Notes: generated from the letters alone by a model not told the origin. 22,566 nucleotides of DNA from Mucidula mucida (GCA_015501055.1 JADNYV010000549.1:1-22566); one strand, 5' to 3'. Shown: positions 9,035 through 21,444, counted from the first letter of the stretch. Numbers and translations are program-made.

Positions 9035-10620
9035 TCACAAGGAAACGCGAGACGCGACACCAGTCACAGCCGCATTACGCCAGATGAATTTGTCTATGAT
9101 CCTCCGCAGTGTCCGCACCAATGCAGCACCAAAGCGAGGTCTACATATCAAACGCAACAGCTTGATAGTTATCGGAACCTTCGGCATGCGCATATGCGAC
9201 CACTGTTTCACGAAGTCCTTTGGCAAGCCAGCCCAACGATCATGCTCCTCATAAGGCAGGCTGGTGAGCAGGTCATACTTCGGCGGATAACTCTGCAATT
9301 GCTCCTGGTCGAGTTGAGGATACAGATCATCGAAGAACTGCAAGGCTTGAGCAGCAGTCAACCGTGACTCTACATTCCAGTGAATCATGCTGTCAAAAAG
9401 AGGCGCTAGCATGGGCACTAGCGGTGTAAGATGCTCCAGGATTGTCAAATTGGTGCAACAGACAAACTTCCGGATTCGACTTACTTGAAACCGAAAACAT
9501 AAAAACTCCCCCAAACAGCCTACGTCGTAGGCAAAAGGATTATATTCGTACTCCCCTTGCCAGACGTCAGGAATGGGAGTGTCGTGTCCAACTACACTCT
9601 CCTTGTAGGGCCGACGACAAGACTCAATGCAAGTTTCGGGTGGAAGCAGAAGGGAAAAATCGAAATCGAACAGCACGTACTTCATCCGTTCTTCCCGTCG
9701 CATCCGCTGACGTATACAGTATTCTGACGTTTCCTCTGTGAGCTGTACGTGATTGACGAGCATGTTGTATGTATCAACGTCCTGTTCAAAACGACTGTCA
9801 GCCGCGTGTAATCGAGAGCTACAGAAATCCTCACTCGGTGTACAATCTTAAAGCTATGGACATGGCTCAAGCCTTCGATTAAGCAACGTATGAGTGTGAG
9901 AATTTCTTGCATGCTTTGGAACCACGGAGACCCGACGGTATCACCCCACCTTGGTATCAATCAGTATTTTGCAAAAAAAAGCGGCTTCGAATGTCAGTTT
10001 ACCGTGGCATAACAGCAAGCCAATGACCTCCAAAGGGCAGCATGTCGAGAATTGGGAGAATTCCGGGTATCATGCGCGTGTCGCGGAGCTTCTGAGCATC
10101 AAAGAGGAGGTGTAGGATCCGCGACTCTTCGCTGCCAGAACGAACCAGTTTTATAGCTACATGCCTCTCTTTTTTGTCTTGTGCGAAGACTACCCGTCCC
10201 TACCCGGAATTAGATATCGTAAACTTTGGGACCTTTGTCACGTACCATGGATGAAGCTTCGAAAGGTCTGTAATGATAGTGTTCACAGCTCTCAGCGAGG
10301 TCAAGGGGAAGATCATCGTGAAGCGCGAACGGTAAACCATCATCTGTAGGAACATTTGGTGTGGCAGGAAAGCAGTAACAGCCCCAAATGTTGTCCTTGT
10401 CGTATGGTTCGAATTTGAAGAGTACGTATCCACGTTTCAAGAGCCACGGACGCGCTATTTCATCCCAGAATCTGAGGCGCCTGGGGAGGTCGAATTCAAC
10501 TGTACCTGGGCGCACAACAAATTCATCGAGGGAGAAATCAATCTGAAGACGAGTGAATTTCGGCAGGCCGAGGCTCATGGACCACCTACAACTACGTCTT
10601 CCGTGAACATTGTAGGTCAT
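9035..10620 (-). CDS. Protein kinase-like domain protein (Agaricomycete type), open copy 2
   Basis: Five exons join in frame on the minus strand (10246-10620, 10003-10199, 9835-9949, 9485-9781, 9035-9433) to give about 460 residues. Introns of 46, 53, 53 and 51 bp have GT...AG ends. Kinase landmarks are a degenerate glycine loop (GRVVFAQD, about 126-133), VAIK with Lys142, a glutamate in EESRIL, IVHRD with the catalytic Asp230 and Asn235, DFD at 268-270 in place of DFG, and DVGCLG like the helix-F DVWSLG block. The C-terminal part (HLTPLVPMLAPLF, SRLTAAQAL) resembles the large family of kinase-like genes expanded in Agaricomycetes (FunK1-like and relatives). Lys, HRD and Asn are kept, so activity is possible; the substrate is unknown. 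The start is the first ATG of the long first exon; a start about 14 codons later is possible. The N-terminal 125 residues are not recognised. Confidence 0.8.
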
Positions 10621-12006
10621 TGACTCTGAAGCTCGTCGACGTGATACTCGTTTCTTGGTGGTAATGTTCGAAGTGAATGCATTTTCTCACGGCGACGGGA
10701 GTCAACGTTATTGATCACATGATACCTGCCTATTCTTGGTTCCGAAGCACACTGCTCAATGGGATAGCTCAACTACTTCGATGAGTATCATTCACTCAAT
10801 ACTTTCTACATCTGATTGACTGTAATTGTGACAGATTACAGCTTGGGAAGCAGATTCAGAGTCTCCGATCATGGAGTATAACTCGGAGCATCCCTACCTC
10901 TGGAGCTCTCTGTGACCTCTACTTAACGAGCAGTGCCTATACTAATTGTCCCGATTGATAAATTACTCGATAAGAACCTTGACAACTCACGACATTTGAT
11001 TCAGGCATCAAACGCCACCTATCAGTTCCGGCATAGTGGCTGTTGAAGATCAGCGCCCAGCGACAAGTCATTCTTAAAAGATCTGGATGCAGACTGTCTA
11101 ACATTACGAGCCAAGATACCGACGCAGATCGTACGCCTGTTAAAGGTATGTTCAAGGCTTCACTCTTCCTACAGCTTTTATGACTGACTCAAGTTTTCGA
11201 CCTATATTACCCTTTTCTCCCCTCTATGGCACCTTAAAACACTTACAGTTACTTGGTACACGGTCAACTACATCGGCCACTAGTAGAACACGGGGACCTG
11301 GATATTGAAAGAAAACAATAGCAAAAATTCAATGATCGTACTACCTGGGCGCACGACAAATTTATCGGGGAAGAAGTCAATCTAAAGACGAGTGACTATT
11401 GCTAAGAGATGACGATTGATGTTTTTCTGCATCTATTGCGGACACTACGACTTCATATGCGGAAGCGGCCGCCGCAGTAGCTTCCACCTCAGTCTACCAC
11501 AGTGACGGGGATGAACCTATCTAGTTGTAGATATTGCAGAGAGTACAATAATATTTCAGAGTGTGCGGAGTATCCTACTCTTCGCGGCTTCCTGAGAAAC
11601 GACCGGATATATCGTGCGAAGGACCTGAACAACTGACAGTTTTTCCCTCGTTTGATCCAACATCGAATGCCACCTATTATGCGTGACACACAATTCCGGC
11701 ATACTGACTTAGTGCTTGCTCCTTGGGGAACAAGAAGTACGTATACGGCAGTACTCTCAGATTTCACGCCGAGATGCCGACGCAAATCGCGCCTGTTTAG
11801 AATATTTTCATGCCCAAGGCTTACTCTTCCTCCTCCAGTGAGTCTTTCTAGCTACCAATTTTTGTTATAGCAGCTCTCCGATGTCTTGATCACTGGGTTA
11901 GCCTCTCGGAGTCAGCTGGTGCCCCTCAAAGCACCTACGGTGGCGTCCTTCCAGTCAATAACAAGGTCACTACATCGGCTAGAACGCGGAGACCTGGAAT
12001 GATTGC
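10500..12006. repeat. Ancient diverged repeat pair, copy 2
   Basis: This is the copy-2 version of units A (about 10500-11302) and B (about 11341-12006). It is nearly identical to copy 1 apart from 1-bp indels near 11155 and 11474, so the old duplication was already present when the 7.7-kb unit was duplicated. Confidence 0.6.
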
Positions 12007-12423
12007 GCACGTCCGTGACCTCAGGACGCTATTCATGTAGGTCCCAGAACCCTGTTTCTTCAGCATATTGGGGTCCCCATCTGACACCGAGATGCTGTTA
12101 AAACAGACAAGCCTTCGTTAGGCGCCTTGCAGCATCTTCACATGCCTGATGCATCTTCATACAGCTGTACTTCGAACCACACACCGTTCTCACGATGTCT
12201 AGTCGAGTCAGTATTTTGTCTCAAGATAGAAAGCTGTAAGCCACGGAGTCTCCGTTTTTTTTATCGAAGCACGGCAGGCGGTGTGGTAGCCATCTTCTTC
12301 GTGCCGTTGTTTGTCTTGATTCTTGATCCATCACTAAGATAACGCGCCCTCAATTTGACTCTTAAATAGTGGATAGGCCAATCCTTACCGTGAACCAAGT
12401 CCCTCTCCTCTGCGTACACCATC
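10621..12423. other. Gene-poor stretch, copy 2
   Basis: This is the counterpart of 2935-4737 and has the same content: the diverged repeat pair and no gene I can support. Confidence 0.55.
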
Positions 12424-12895
12424 ATGACTACCGCTCTAAACAAATTGCCTCCGTCTGTAGAGAGGTTCAAGGTAGGTCTCCTGTTCCCCTGCCCTCCGTG
12501 ATTTTATTCTCTAACGTTGCGTGTTTTTAGGTCGGGCAGAAGGTCATAATGGCCAAGGCAACTTTAGCGTCCGACGGCACAGAGATCCCAGCGGGAACGC
12601 CAGGGAAAATCACGGAAGTAAAGGATCGTCGTGTCACCGTAAGTTTAGGTGCTGCAGGCCTCTGCCATCTCAATTCAGTATTCGCATTGTCTAGGACGTG
12701 AGAACGGCCCCAACAAACCAGGCGGAGACGATGTCGGACGATTTCAACTACCGATTCTCGGTGACTATTCACATAAAGGAAGACGAGTGGTACCCCCTAC
12801 CATCGATCAGAGACCCGACCAGGATTATCGAGGATAATAAACTGAGACGGGACCTTCAAGGCCGCAAGCTCAATCGACGTCTTCGAGTGCGATAG
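12424..12895 (+). CDS. Small unrecognised protein (118 aa), copy 2
   Basis: Same structure as the gene at 4738-5209 (exons 12424-12471, 12531-12638, 12695-12895) and, as far as I can read, the same protein. It begins MTTALNKLPPSVERFK and ends in a basic tail. No function can be assigned. Confidence 0.65.
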
Positions 12896-12966
12896 ATCTA
12901 TTCGAGTCCCCCCGATCATATTGACGATTGGTGTAGAAAGATGTTGTGTGTTACCTTGCTCAAGAC

Positions 12967-13245
12967 ATGGATTACCCGCTCTACAGCAAGACCCTTGGTC
13001 TCAAGGAAGGTCAAGTTCGGCTCAAGAAGGGATGCAAGGTCCGTATTATAAGCGACGGTCCCGTCTCTAGCGCTGTATGTTCTCAATCAACGATCTGAGT
13101 GCCGATTCTGACGAGTCTCTAGGATCGCGAGGCAAAGTCGGGAAACCGATACCATTGGGTGCCTTACAAGGGACTCATTGAACAGGATATTGAGAAAGTT
13201 GGTAGGAGTTCTCTGGACCGCAGCTTCTTCCATAAGGCGAAGTAG
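12967..13245 (+). CDS. Small unrecognised protein (76 aa), copy 2
   Basis: Counterpart of 5281-5559, with exons at about 12967-13074 and 13123-13245. The protein reads the same as in copy 1. The same doubt applies about whether it is a separate gene or the 3' part of the gene just upstream. Confidence 0.5.
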
Positions 13246-13495
13246 TTCGTACCGCCGAGATGTCTCTCCTTCTTAATAGTTACCACATTGTACCACTACA
13301 GCTCTGAATCGGGATTTGTACTCTTTTATTTGTTTCCATCTTGGAACTAGTGACCGTGCTGAGGGACCGAGAAGAGGCACCGATAACATCCTTGGCAAAC
13401 TCGGGTGTGGCTAGTCGCGCGCAGACTTGCGCAAAATCAGCTAACCATAGAGTCAGTCGATCATGATCGATCACCTTCCTTTCCTCCATTCCCTC

Positions 13496-14804
13496 ATGGC
13501 GCCTCGAACCTGCGCGCTCTGCCACACCGCGCGGGCCATGCTGAAACGCCCAAAAACTGGCCAGCAAATCTGCAAAGACTGCTTTTTCTACGTCTTCGAA
13601 ACCGAGGTGCACAACACTATTTCAGATTCCAAGTTATTCAAGCCGGGCGACCGTGTAGCCATCGGGGCATCTGGGGGAAAGGGTATCTCCTACTATGCTC
13701 GTCCATCTCTTCACGCCTGATCCCATGTAATGGCAGATTCCACCGTCCTAGCATATGTAATGAAAGCCCTCAACGAGCGCTACAAGTACGGCTTGGATCT
13801 ATTCCTCTTGTCCATCGACGAGGCATCACGGGCTACCGCGACGACTCGCTAGAGACTGTTAAGCGTAATCAACAGCAATACGACATGCCGCTCAAGATTC
13901 TCTCGTATGACGAGTTGTACGGCTGGACCATGGACTCCATCGTCGCCGAAGTGGGGCGCAAGAACAATTGCACGTTCTGCGGCGTATTTCGGCGACAGGC
14001 GCTGGATAGAGGAGCAGCGATGCTTGGTGTGGATCATATAGTAACGGGACATAACGCGGATGATATTGCAGAGACCGTCCTGATGAATAGTATGGACCAC
14101 CGTGCATGCTTCAGGCGCGTTCTAACGTTCTATCAGTCATGAGAGGCGACATTGCGCGTCTGGGCCGCTGTACGTCCATCGTGACACAGGGCGAAGACAC
14201 GATCAAACGCTCCAAGCCGTTCAAGTATGCGTACGAGAAGGAGATCGTTATGTGAGTCATACACTCTCCTTCCATTTGCTTACTACATGAAGCATAGGTA
14301 TGCATACTTTAAGAAACTAGACTACTTTTCGACCGAATGTATCTACTCGCCGGATGCCTACCGAGGACACGCACGGACGTTTCTCAAGGATCTCGAAGCA
14401 GCGCGGCCCAGTGCCATCATCGACATAATACATTCCGGAGAGGCGTTTGAGATACGCGACGAGGTCAAGGCGACTCAGAAGCTACAGCGTATGGGTTTTC
14501 CTTTTGTCTAGCCCAGATATCTAAGTTTTATTTAGAAACGTGCAAGCGCTGTGGGTATATGTCGAGCAATGAGCTATGTAAAGCGTGTACACTTCTCGAA
14601 GGCCTCGAGAGAGGCATAGCTGCATCCGGAATCGTAAGCCTCCGAGTCCAGCTGATAATCTCAAGCTCTGAATCCGCTTCTTAGACTGAACGCGCACGTA
14701 AAAAGCTGGAAGCCGAGGGCCCTACTCCGGACAACCTCCGCACTATCCCGTTCTTTGAACGACCATCCGGGAACCCGACGGTCATGGTCGAAGGCCCATC
14801 GTAA
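13496..14804 (+). pseudogene. NCS6: Ncs6/Ctu1, frameshifted copy 2
   Basis: The exon structure is as in copy 1 (13496-13682, 13737-14089, 14137-14251, 14298-14488, 14536-14633, 14685-14804). One G is missing at 13822-13823, where copy 1 has GGG at 6137-6139, so the frame is lost right after the SIDE block (residue 91). A TAG follows at 13850-13852. This removes the CxxC, GHNADD and C-terminal zinc regions. All other motifs downstream are intact if the base is restored, and many differences from copy 1 are synonymous, for example four changes in the VFRR codons at 13983-13994. The break is therefore recent, or is a sequencing error in a short G run. Confidence 0.75.
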
Positions 14805-14887
14805 CATTCGCCTTAAAAGCTGCACTGTATTACCTATGTTACACTGTATCGATAGAATGTACACGTCCTAATAAGTATAGCCGAATG

Positions 14888-17316
14888 TCATGAAACAACC
14901 TTAACAACTACAGTACTCCCACTATTGAAAAACCCCGCAGAAAAGACGTTTGGTGTCCGTTCGAATGGAACCGTCCTGGCATCTCCGCCAACAAAAGGTC
15001 TTATACCTTCGTTGATGGCGAGACGAAGAACCGCGCCTATACTATCCCGTACATCCTCTCCTTCCCAGTCGACATCCTGCGCGATGCTCACCCACGCATA
15101 ACCAACCTTGCTTCCCTCGTGGTTGTGTGTATTGCGCAACGACCGCAGGCCAGCCTTGAAGTGCGATCCAGCACTCGGGATGATCTTTTCAGGTATGTCC
15201 CCGACAAGAGTCGTGAACTGCCCACAGCTCTTCCCCTTCCCAGTCCCATTCAAGAGCTTCTGCGACACCTCCCAGATATCCTTCCCACCCACAGTATCAA
15301 GAATGGCGTCAAAGGTATCGCCGTCTCCCATGAGACGCTCGATAACACGCACAACCGCACCCCGGCCCTCGCCGTCGTCGAATACGACCTCTTCACCCCC
15401 CCACTCTCGGATACGGTCCTCAATATCCCGCATATATTCGTCTTCATCCTTCAGAGCCGGCATAGGAGCATGCACGCAGACTCTCCACCCTCTATTCGCC
15501 AGCATCTGCACTGCCATCCCACCAATTCCATCGTGTCCTCGCAAGACCAGCACGCGACGGCTCGTCTGCCCTGGTTCGTGATCATTCGTAAATCGCCGCA
15601 CCACGCCATCTTCGAAAGGCATAACTGAAGTCCCAAAAGCCACAGCAAATGTTCGGACGGCACGATACGCAGACACCCCGCACAGCGGCAGGAGCGCCAA
15701 CTCATCAGGACTCATGTTCCCTTCAGACAGCGGATACGGGACTCTGTAAACCCGATGCCGATCCGTAACGATGAATTCTTGCAAGGCGCCACACTAAAAA
15801 TGCTATTTCAGCATATACGCAGACCAACAAGAAGCATCCATTACCTTTCTTACGTCCAGTAGTCCGACGACCCACTCGCCCTTCCGTGCCACCTCATCCT
15901 TCACCTCCCATCCACATTCCAGACACGACCCACAAAACTCCGCCCGGGCACAAACCCCGTCGATTCTGACGAGGCTAAACGAAAATCTATGCAATCGACA
16001 CCCACACTCCAGACCTGGACTAAAACGCCATTGGCCGGAACAGACGAAGGAGGCACGCGGTAGCTGGTGAATCCTAAAACGTCACCTTTGGGAGCAGGCT
16101 TTCGATGGAACAAGCCTTTCCCACCGCCACCAACCAATCCCCGTACAACCTCAACACTGGCCATCGTTGTTTGAGCGATACCGCTCTTGGTCAAGTCCAC
16201 GAAATCTTTGTTTCCGAGGATGCTCAAACGTCTACTGCTAGTGTTGACGCTTGGAGCGAAGGCGGGAGGAGGCGCTCGTGGCAGAGTTAACGACGTGTAT
16301 CCCGGCGTACCCGAAGAGGGAATTGAAGGACTGTAAGAGGTAGAGGTAGGGAGGCTATTGTGACGCGCGTGTCCGGATAATGGCCGCGTAGGAGCAGAAA
16401 CATTACGCGATCGAGCATTAGGAGGAGCGTAAGTGTTATACAGTGGTCGAAACGACCCAAGTGCGTTTTCTTCTTCCTCCAACAAGGCAGTCATACTCAT
16501 CATGATACTCGGCGTCTGCTTATGGGACCGCGAGGCAGGCGACGACGAACGTGATACAGACGGAGAGCGCGTGGTGGCGGACCGGGGAATGGAGGGACGG
16601 GTACCACCGCCAGGTTTTGTACTGGGCGGCGACGTCCGCGCGCTAGACGAGCGTGTCAAATTTGGTGTCTGAGTGGAACGAAGGGAGTTGTGTCTGGAGG
16701 GAGTGCAAAGCCATTGAGAGTCCTGCGCAAAAGTATCATACTTGGTCTGTGAAGGTCGCCGTTTGGGCCGCGGAAGTGGTTCATGATCGCCAGCTTCCGA
16801 AGTCATGGGTGTAGTGATTCCAGTGGAGGGTGAAGAGTCGGATGAGAAAAGAGAGTGGCCATCGAGCGATACAGATTCGACAGATGTCGATGACCTCGAG
16901 GCCCATGTCCTTGTGGAGGGGATGGACTCTGGGAGAGTCGGGGCCACCATGGATACTCGAGGTGAGGAATTGGGAGTGTAGAAAATGTCGTCAGAATCGG
17001 TATCTTCACTATCGTCGTCGCCTTGGACTACGATTGATGGAGGCGGTAAGAGGGAAACCGCGGTGTCATTATGGTCATCATTGGTCGTTCTCAGGAAAGT
17101 CTAGATGGACGTCATTTTCGTGATGCGTGGGTAGGCAATGGTGCTCACTGTGGGTTCGTCATCAGGAATAGCATGGTCCTCTCCACATGCCACAGGCTCA
17201 GCCGAAACGATGCGTAGTAGTTGTGCCTTGTTAGAAAAGTACTGCTTTTCGGGAGGTTTTGAATATGTTTGAGATGGGCGTCCAAGTAGAGTCTGAAACA
17301 GCGTCGGCTTTGCCAT
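14888..17316 (-). CDS. AST1-like protein with medium-chain dehydrogenase fold
   Basis: Three exons are read on the minus strand: 17149-17316, 15845-17100 and 14888-15793. Introns are 48 bp (GTGAGC...CTAG) and 51 bp (GTAATG...TTTAG). The predicted protein has about 776 residues if one base is restored. The first ~340 residues are low-complexity Ser/Pro/Thr-rich with an acidic patch (DDDSEDTDSDD) and look disordered. After this comes a GroES-like/MDR part: VLVQVWSVGVDCIDFRL, FVPGRSFVGRV, ECGWEVKDEV, then a nucleotide-binding GHDGIGG (about 561-567), and a catalytic-domain remainder. No zinc-ligand pattern is evident. This resembles fungal Ast1/Ast2-type and quinone-oxidoreductase-like proteins; yeast Ast1 helps Pma1 reach the plasma membrane, but the role here is inferred. 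Around 15919-15924 one base is missing: exon 2 is 1256 nt, not a multiple of 3, and the frame switches between GRV and ECGWEV. The start chosen is MAKPT at 17316; an in-frame ATG at 17595 exists but adds low-complexity sequence. Confidence 0.75.
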
Positions 17317-17627
17317 GCGCACCGGGCGTCGTAATCGTCGGTTAGGTGAACAACGATGATGGTAATTACGACAACAACAACAACGCCAGCAACTTGAACG
17401 ACGACGGGGAAGAGTAAAAGGGTAAAGACTAAAGTGGAGAAACATTGATCGGTGATCGGCATTCGGTACGAGAGCCGGTGAAAGACGGAGGACAGTACTG
17501 AATGGGCCATCGAGAACATCGTTCAAACGTTCACTTAACAAATGCCGTGTCAAAGTTGACAAATCACAATGGGAGTCAAAGGTCCCATTCATCAAGCAAA
17601 ATTAAGTGGTCTGAAGTTCAGACAGAT
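17317..17627. other. Upstream region of the AST1-like gene
   Basis: No gene is seen. The stretch should contain the AST1-like 5' UTR and promoter and, at its right end, the 3' flank of tRNA-Glu. A run of CAA/ACG-type low complexity lies around 17365-17400. Confidence 0.4.
17598..17601 (-). terminator. Likely Pol III terminator of tRNA-Glu
   Basis: The plus strand reads AAAA, so the tRNA transcript meets TTTT about 27 nt after its 3' end. This is the usual RNA polymerase III stop signal. Confidence 0.45.
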
Positions 17628-17714
17628 TCCGATACGGGGAATCGAACCCCGAGCTGCCGCGATCGCTGTTAGCGGATTGAAAGGCGGCAATGTTAGCCGT
17701 TACACCATATCGGA
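17628..17714 (-). tRNA. tRNA-Glu (anticodon UUC) with intron
   Basis: On the minus strand the acceptor stem TCCGATA pairs with TATCGGA. The D arm is GTGT...ACAT, the anticodon stem GCCGC pairs with GCGGC, and the T arm is CGGGG-TTCGATT-CCCCG. The loop reads C-T-TTC-A, placing anticodon UUC at 17679-17681 and U33 before it. About 16 nt (17662-17677) interrupt the anticodon loop after position 37, the standard place for a nuclear tRNA intron. No CCA is encoded, as expected in a eukaryote. Ncs6-dependent thiolation acts on this isoacceptor. Confidence 0.93.
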
Positions 17715-19746
<2,032 letters not shown>

Positions 19747-20233
19747 TGGATACTTAGGTGTGTTCGGGATACCTTGTTAGTTTGAATGTTGTAACAGTGT
19801 TTCACTAGATTACTGTATTGAATACCATTTTCTACCTTCAGTTTCGGTGCGGTTGTAGATACCAGACCTTAATATTATGAGATACCTGAGTTTCGTATCA
19901 CATCATGAGAATCGGAACAGTTTGAGGTATGTTTTTCTTGAAACGTTGAAATTTGTATATGTAACACATTTTTTGCTGAGAGAGATGAAGCTTAATAATT
20001 GGCTCAGGCCTGGGCGACAGTTAGGCCCTAATAAGCTGCAGTAAGCCCTAGCTAGTATTGATATGCCTCGGATTTGGGCAGTGCCCCGCTGCGCCACATC
20101 ACCTAGTCAAAGCTGGTAACCGTAAAAAAAAATGGACTCCCGGGGGGTTTAAATCTAGTATATAATATATATTACGCCATTTAGTCGAAGATAAACCAAA
20201 AATGTCTTTCAAGTTTGATTTAGCTAAAAAGAT
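19747..20233. other. Region between SRPK and tRNA-Phe
   Basis: Contains the SRPK 3' UTR. No gene is seen. An imperfect inverted repeat (AGCTTA...GGCCT / AGGCC...TAAGCT, about 19988-20037) and an AT-rich tract (about 20155-20175) are visible. Confidence 0.4.
20225..20229 (-). terminator. Likely Pol III terminator of tRNA-Phe
   Basis: The plus strand reads AAAAA, so the transcript meets TTTTT within 10 nt of the tRNA 3' end. Confidence 0.6.
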
Positions 20234-20322
20234 GGGGGCACCCGGGATTGAACCGGGGACCTCCAGAAGCCCCTGATTATATAATCTTCAGTCTGTTGCT
20301 CTCCCAGCTGAGCTATGCCCCC
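20234..20322 (-). tRNA. tRNA-Phe (anticodon GAA) with intron
   Basis: On the minus strand the acceptor stem GGGGGCA pairs with TGCCCCC. The D arm is GCTC-AGCTGGGA-GAGC, the anticodon stem is (A)CAGA with TCTG(G), and the T arm is CCCGG-TTCAATC-CCGGG. The loop C-T-GAA-G places the GAA anticodon at 20287-20289. About 17 nt (20269-20285) interrupt the loop after position 37. The first anticodon-stem pair is a mismatch (A-G). No CCA is encoded. Confidence 0.93.
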
Positions 20323-20376
20323 ATGATTCACTCGCAAATTCCATTGGAACTATGTGAAAATCTAAACTGTGATTGT

Positions 20377-20384
20377 ACATAATT
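20377..20384. repeat. 8-bp target-site duplication, left
   Basis: ACATAATT lies directly before the left terminal repeat and is repeated exactly at 21324-21331. Confidence 0.75.
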
Positions 20385-21323
20385 TGGGGGTGGGCAATGC
20401 TGCGACCTTCCCGAGCTTGCCACTATTTGGCTTACCTGGGCCCTCTCTGCTACCTCCACCACCACGATGGCACACCTCCCTCCTGGCTTCCTCACCTCAA
20501 TTTTGATGGTTCTGTAGATTCTGATGTAGTATGATATAATATCTAAGTCATTTGGCCGGGCAGATTTCGAAAATTTTGAGTGGAAGGCAGTGAACCCGAT
20601 AAGTATACATGCTTAAACTTCGAATTTGGGAAATTCCCCCGGCCAAAATCCTTCATTATATGCCTGAAATACATCCCCAATTTTTTGAGCTGGTCAGTCG
20701 ACGCGTCGAAGCGCGAGCTGTCGTCGACGATGGAGTAACATTTTGTGTGACGAATGTGTGACAGTTCGCGTTACTTGTGGCACGATCTGACCGAAAAACA
20801 ACGTCGCGGGTCAGTTTGGCAGGTTTCACAGTGGAATAATTGACCAAAATGTTAAATACAGATCATGGATACAAAACGGGACTCTAAGTCGCGTACTACA
20901 AGCTTTCTCGGCCTGCAAAAGGAGAAAAGAACACCTTCTCGTTCTAGCGCTCAGAAAGCACAGTTTGCAGCCGTGCACGCGGTGGTGCGAAAGAAGGATC
21001 TTTACCCCATTCAGATGAGTCTTCCAATGTCCCGGATGATGAGGTCGACGACGACGATGTGGAAATGAGAGAACCTATCCCACAAGCATTATAATCAGCC
21101 TGATAGATACTCATATTCGGAATATTCCCTACATTTTTTACTTCTAGAGCATTACCTACATACATAACACTAATCCATACTAATCCAGTCAAGAAATCGA
21201 GATGCAAGACTTAAAACGAAGTGGAAATGAAGCAAGAAGTTGTTTGACACTAGCTGTGCCATGTTTCGCGCTCTCGATCAGCTTAGTAAGCGCACAGGCA
21301 CACCCCCCCGATTGCCCACCCCC
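20385..21323. mobile_element. Non-autonomous hAT-like DNA transposon (939 bp)
   Basis: The left end starts TGGGGGTGGGCAAT and the right end reads ATTGCCCACCCCC, its reverse complement over 13 bp. The ends are flanked by a perfect 8-bp direct repeat ACATAATT. The 8-bp duplication and the GGGGTGGGCAA-type terminus both fit the hAT superfamily. No transposase is encoded; the interior holds only short frames, one with an acidic run (DEVDDDDVE, about 21035-21065) that may be a remnant. It is therefore likely a deletion derivative mobilised in trans. The exact 8-bp duplication argues for a fairly recent insertion between tRNA-Phe and the Rsa3-like gene. Confidence 0.7.
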
Positions 21324-21331
21324 ACATAATT
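21324..21331. repeat. 8-bp target-site duplication, right
   Basis: Exact copy of ACATAATT at 20377-20384, directly after the right terminal repeat. Confidence 0.75.
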
Positions 21332-21444
21332 GCAAGGGCAGGAATAAGGTGCGAGTTTAAGTTATGTTCTGAGCAGCGCATCACTGTCTACTCCAACCAA
21401 CCTCGTCGACGAAGCTGATATAAAGAATACCGGCCAACCACAGA

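Larger units (their letters stand above)
7688..15268. repeat. Tandem duplication, copy 2 (~7.6 kb)
   Basis: This is the second unit of the direct repeat, starting with the same bases as position 1. It contains the same genes in the same order as copy 1 and passes without a break into the full-length AST1-like gene, so its right flank looks like the original chromosomal context. The match to copy 1 ends at about 15268, within the AST1-like coding sequence. Confidence 0.95.

Noticed and set aside
13405..14142. Long plus-strand open frame of 245 codons
   Set aside because: It joins an out-of-frame reading of NCS6 exon 1 and intron 1 to the correct frame of exon 2 through the missing G at 13822. 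It is an artefact of the frameshift.
15108..15628. Two overlapping plus-strand frames of 157 and 169 codons
   Set aside because: Antisense to the AST1-like C-terminal exon, which has clear domain features.
17145..17519. Minus-strand frame of 124 codons overlapping the AST1-like first exon
   Set aside because: Low-complexity cysteine/valine runs in an alternative frame. The MAKPT frame joins to exon 2 in phase through a proper intron, this one does not.
20865..21068. Short frame inside the hAT-like element as a gene
   Set aside because: 67 codons without a recognisable transposase, BED or dimerisation motif. At most a remnant.
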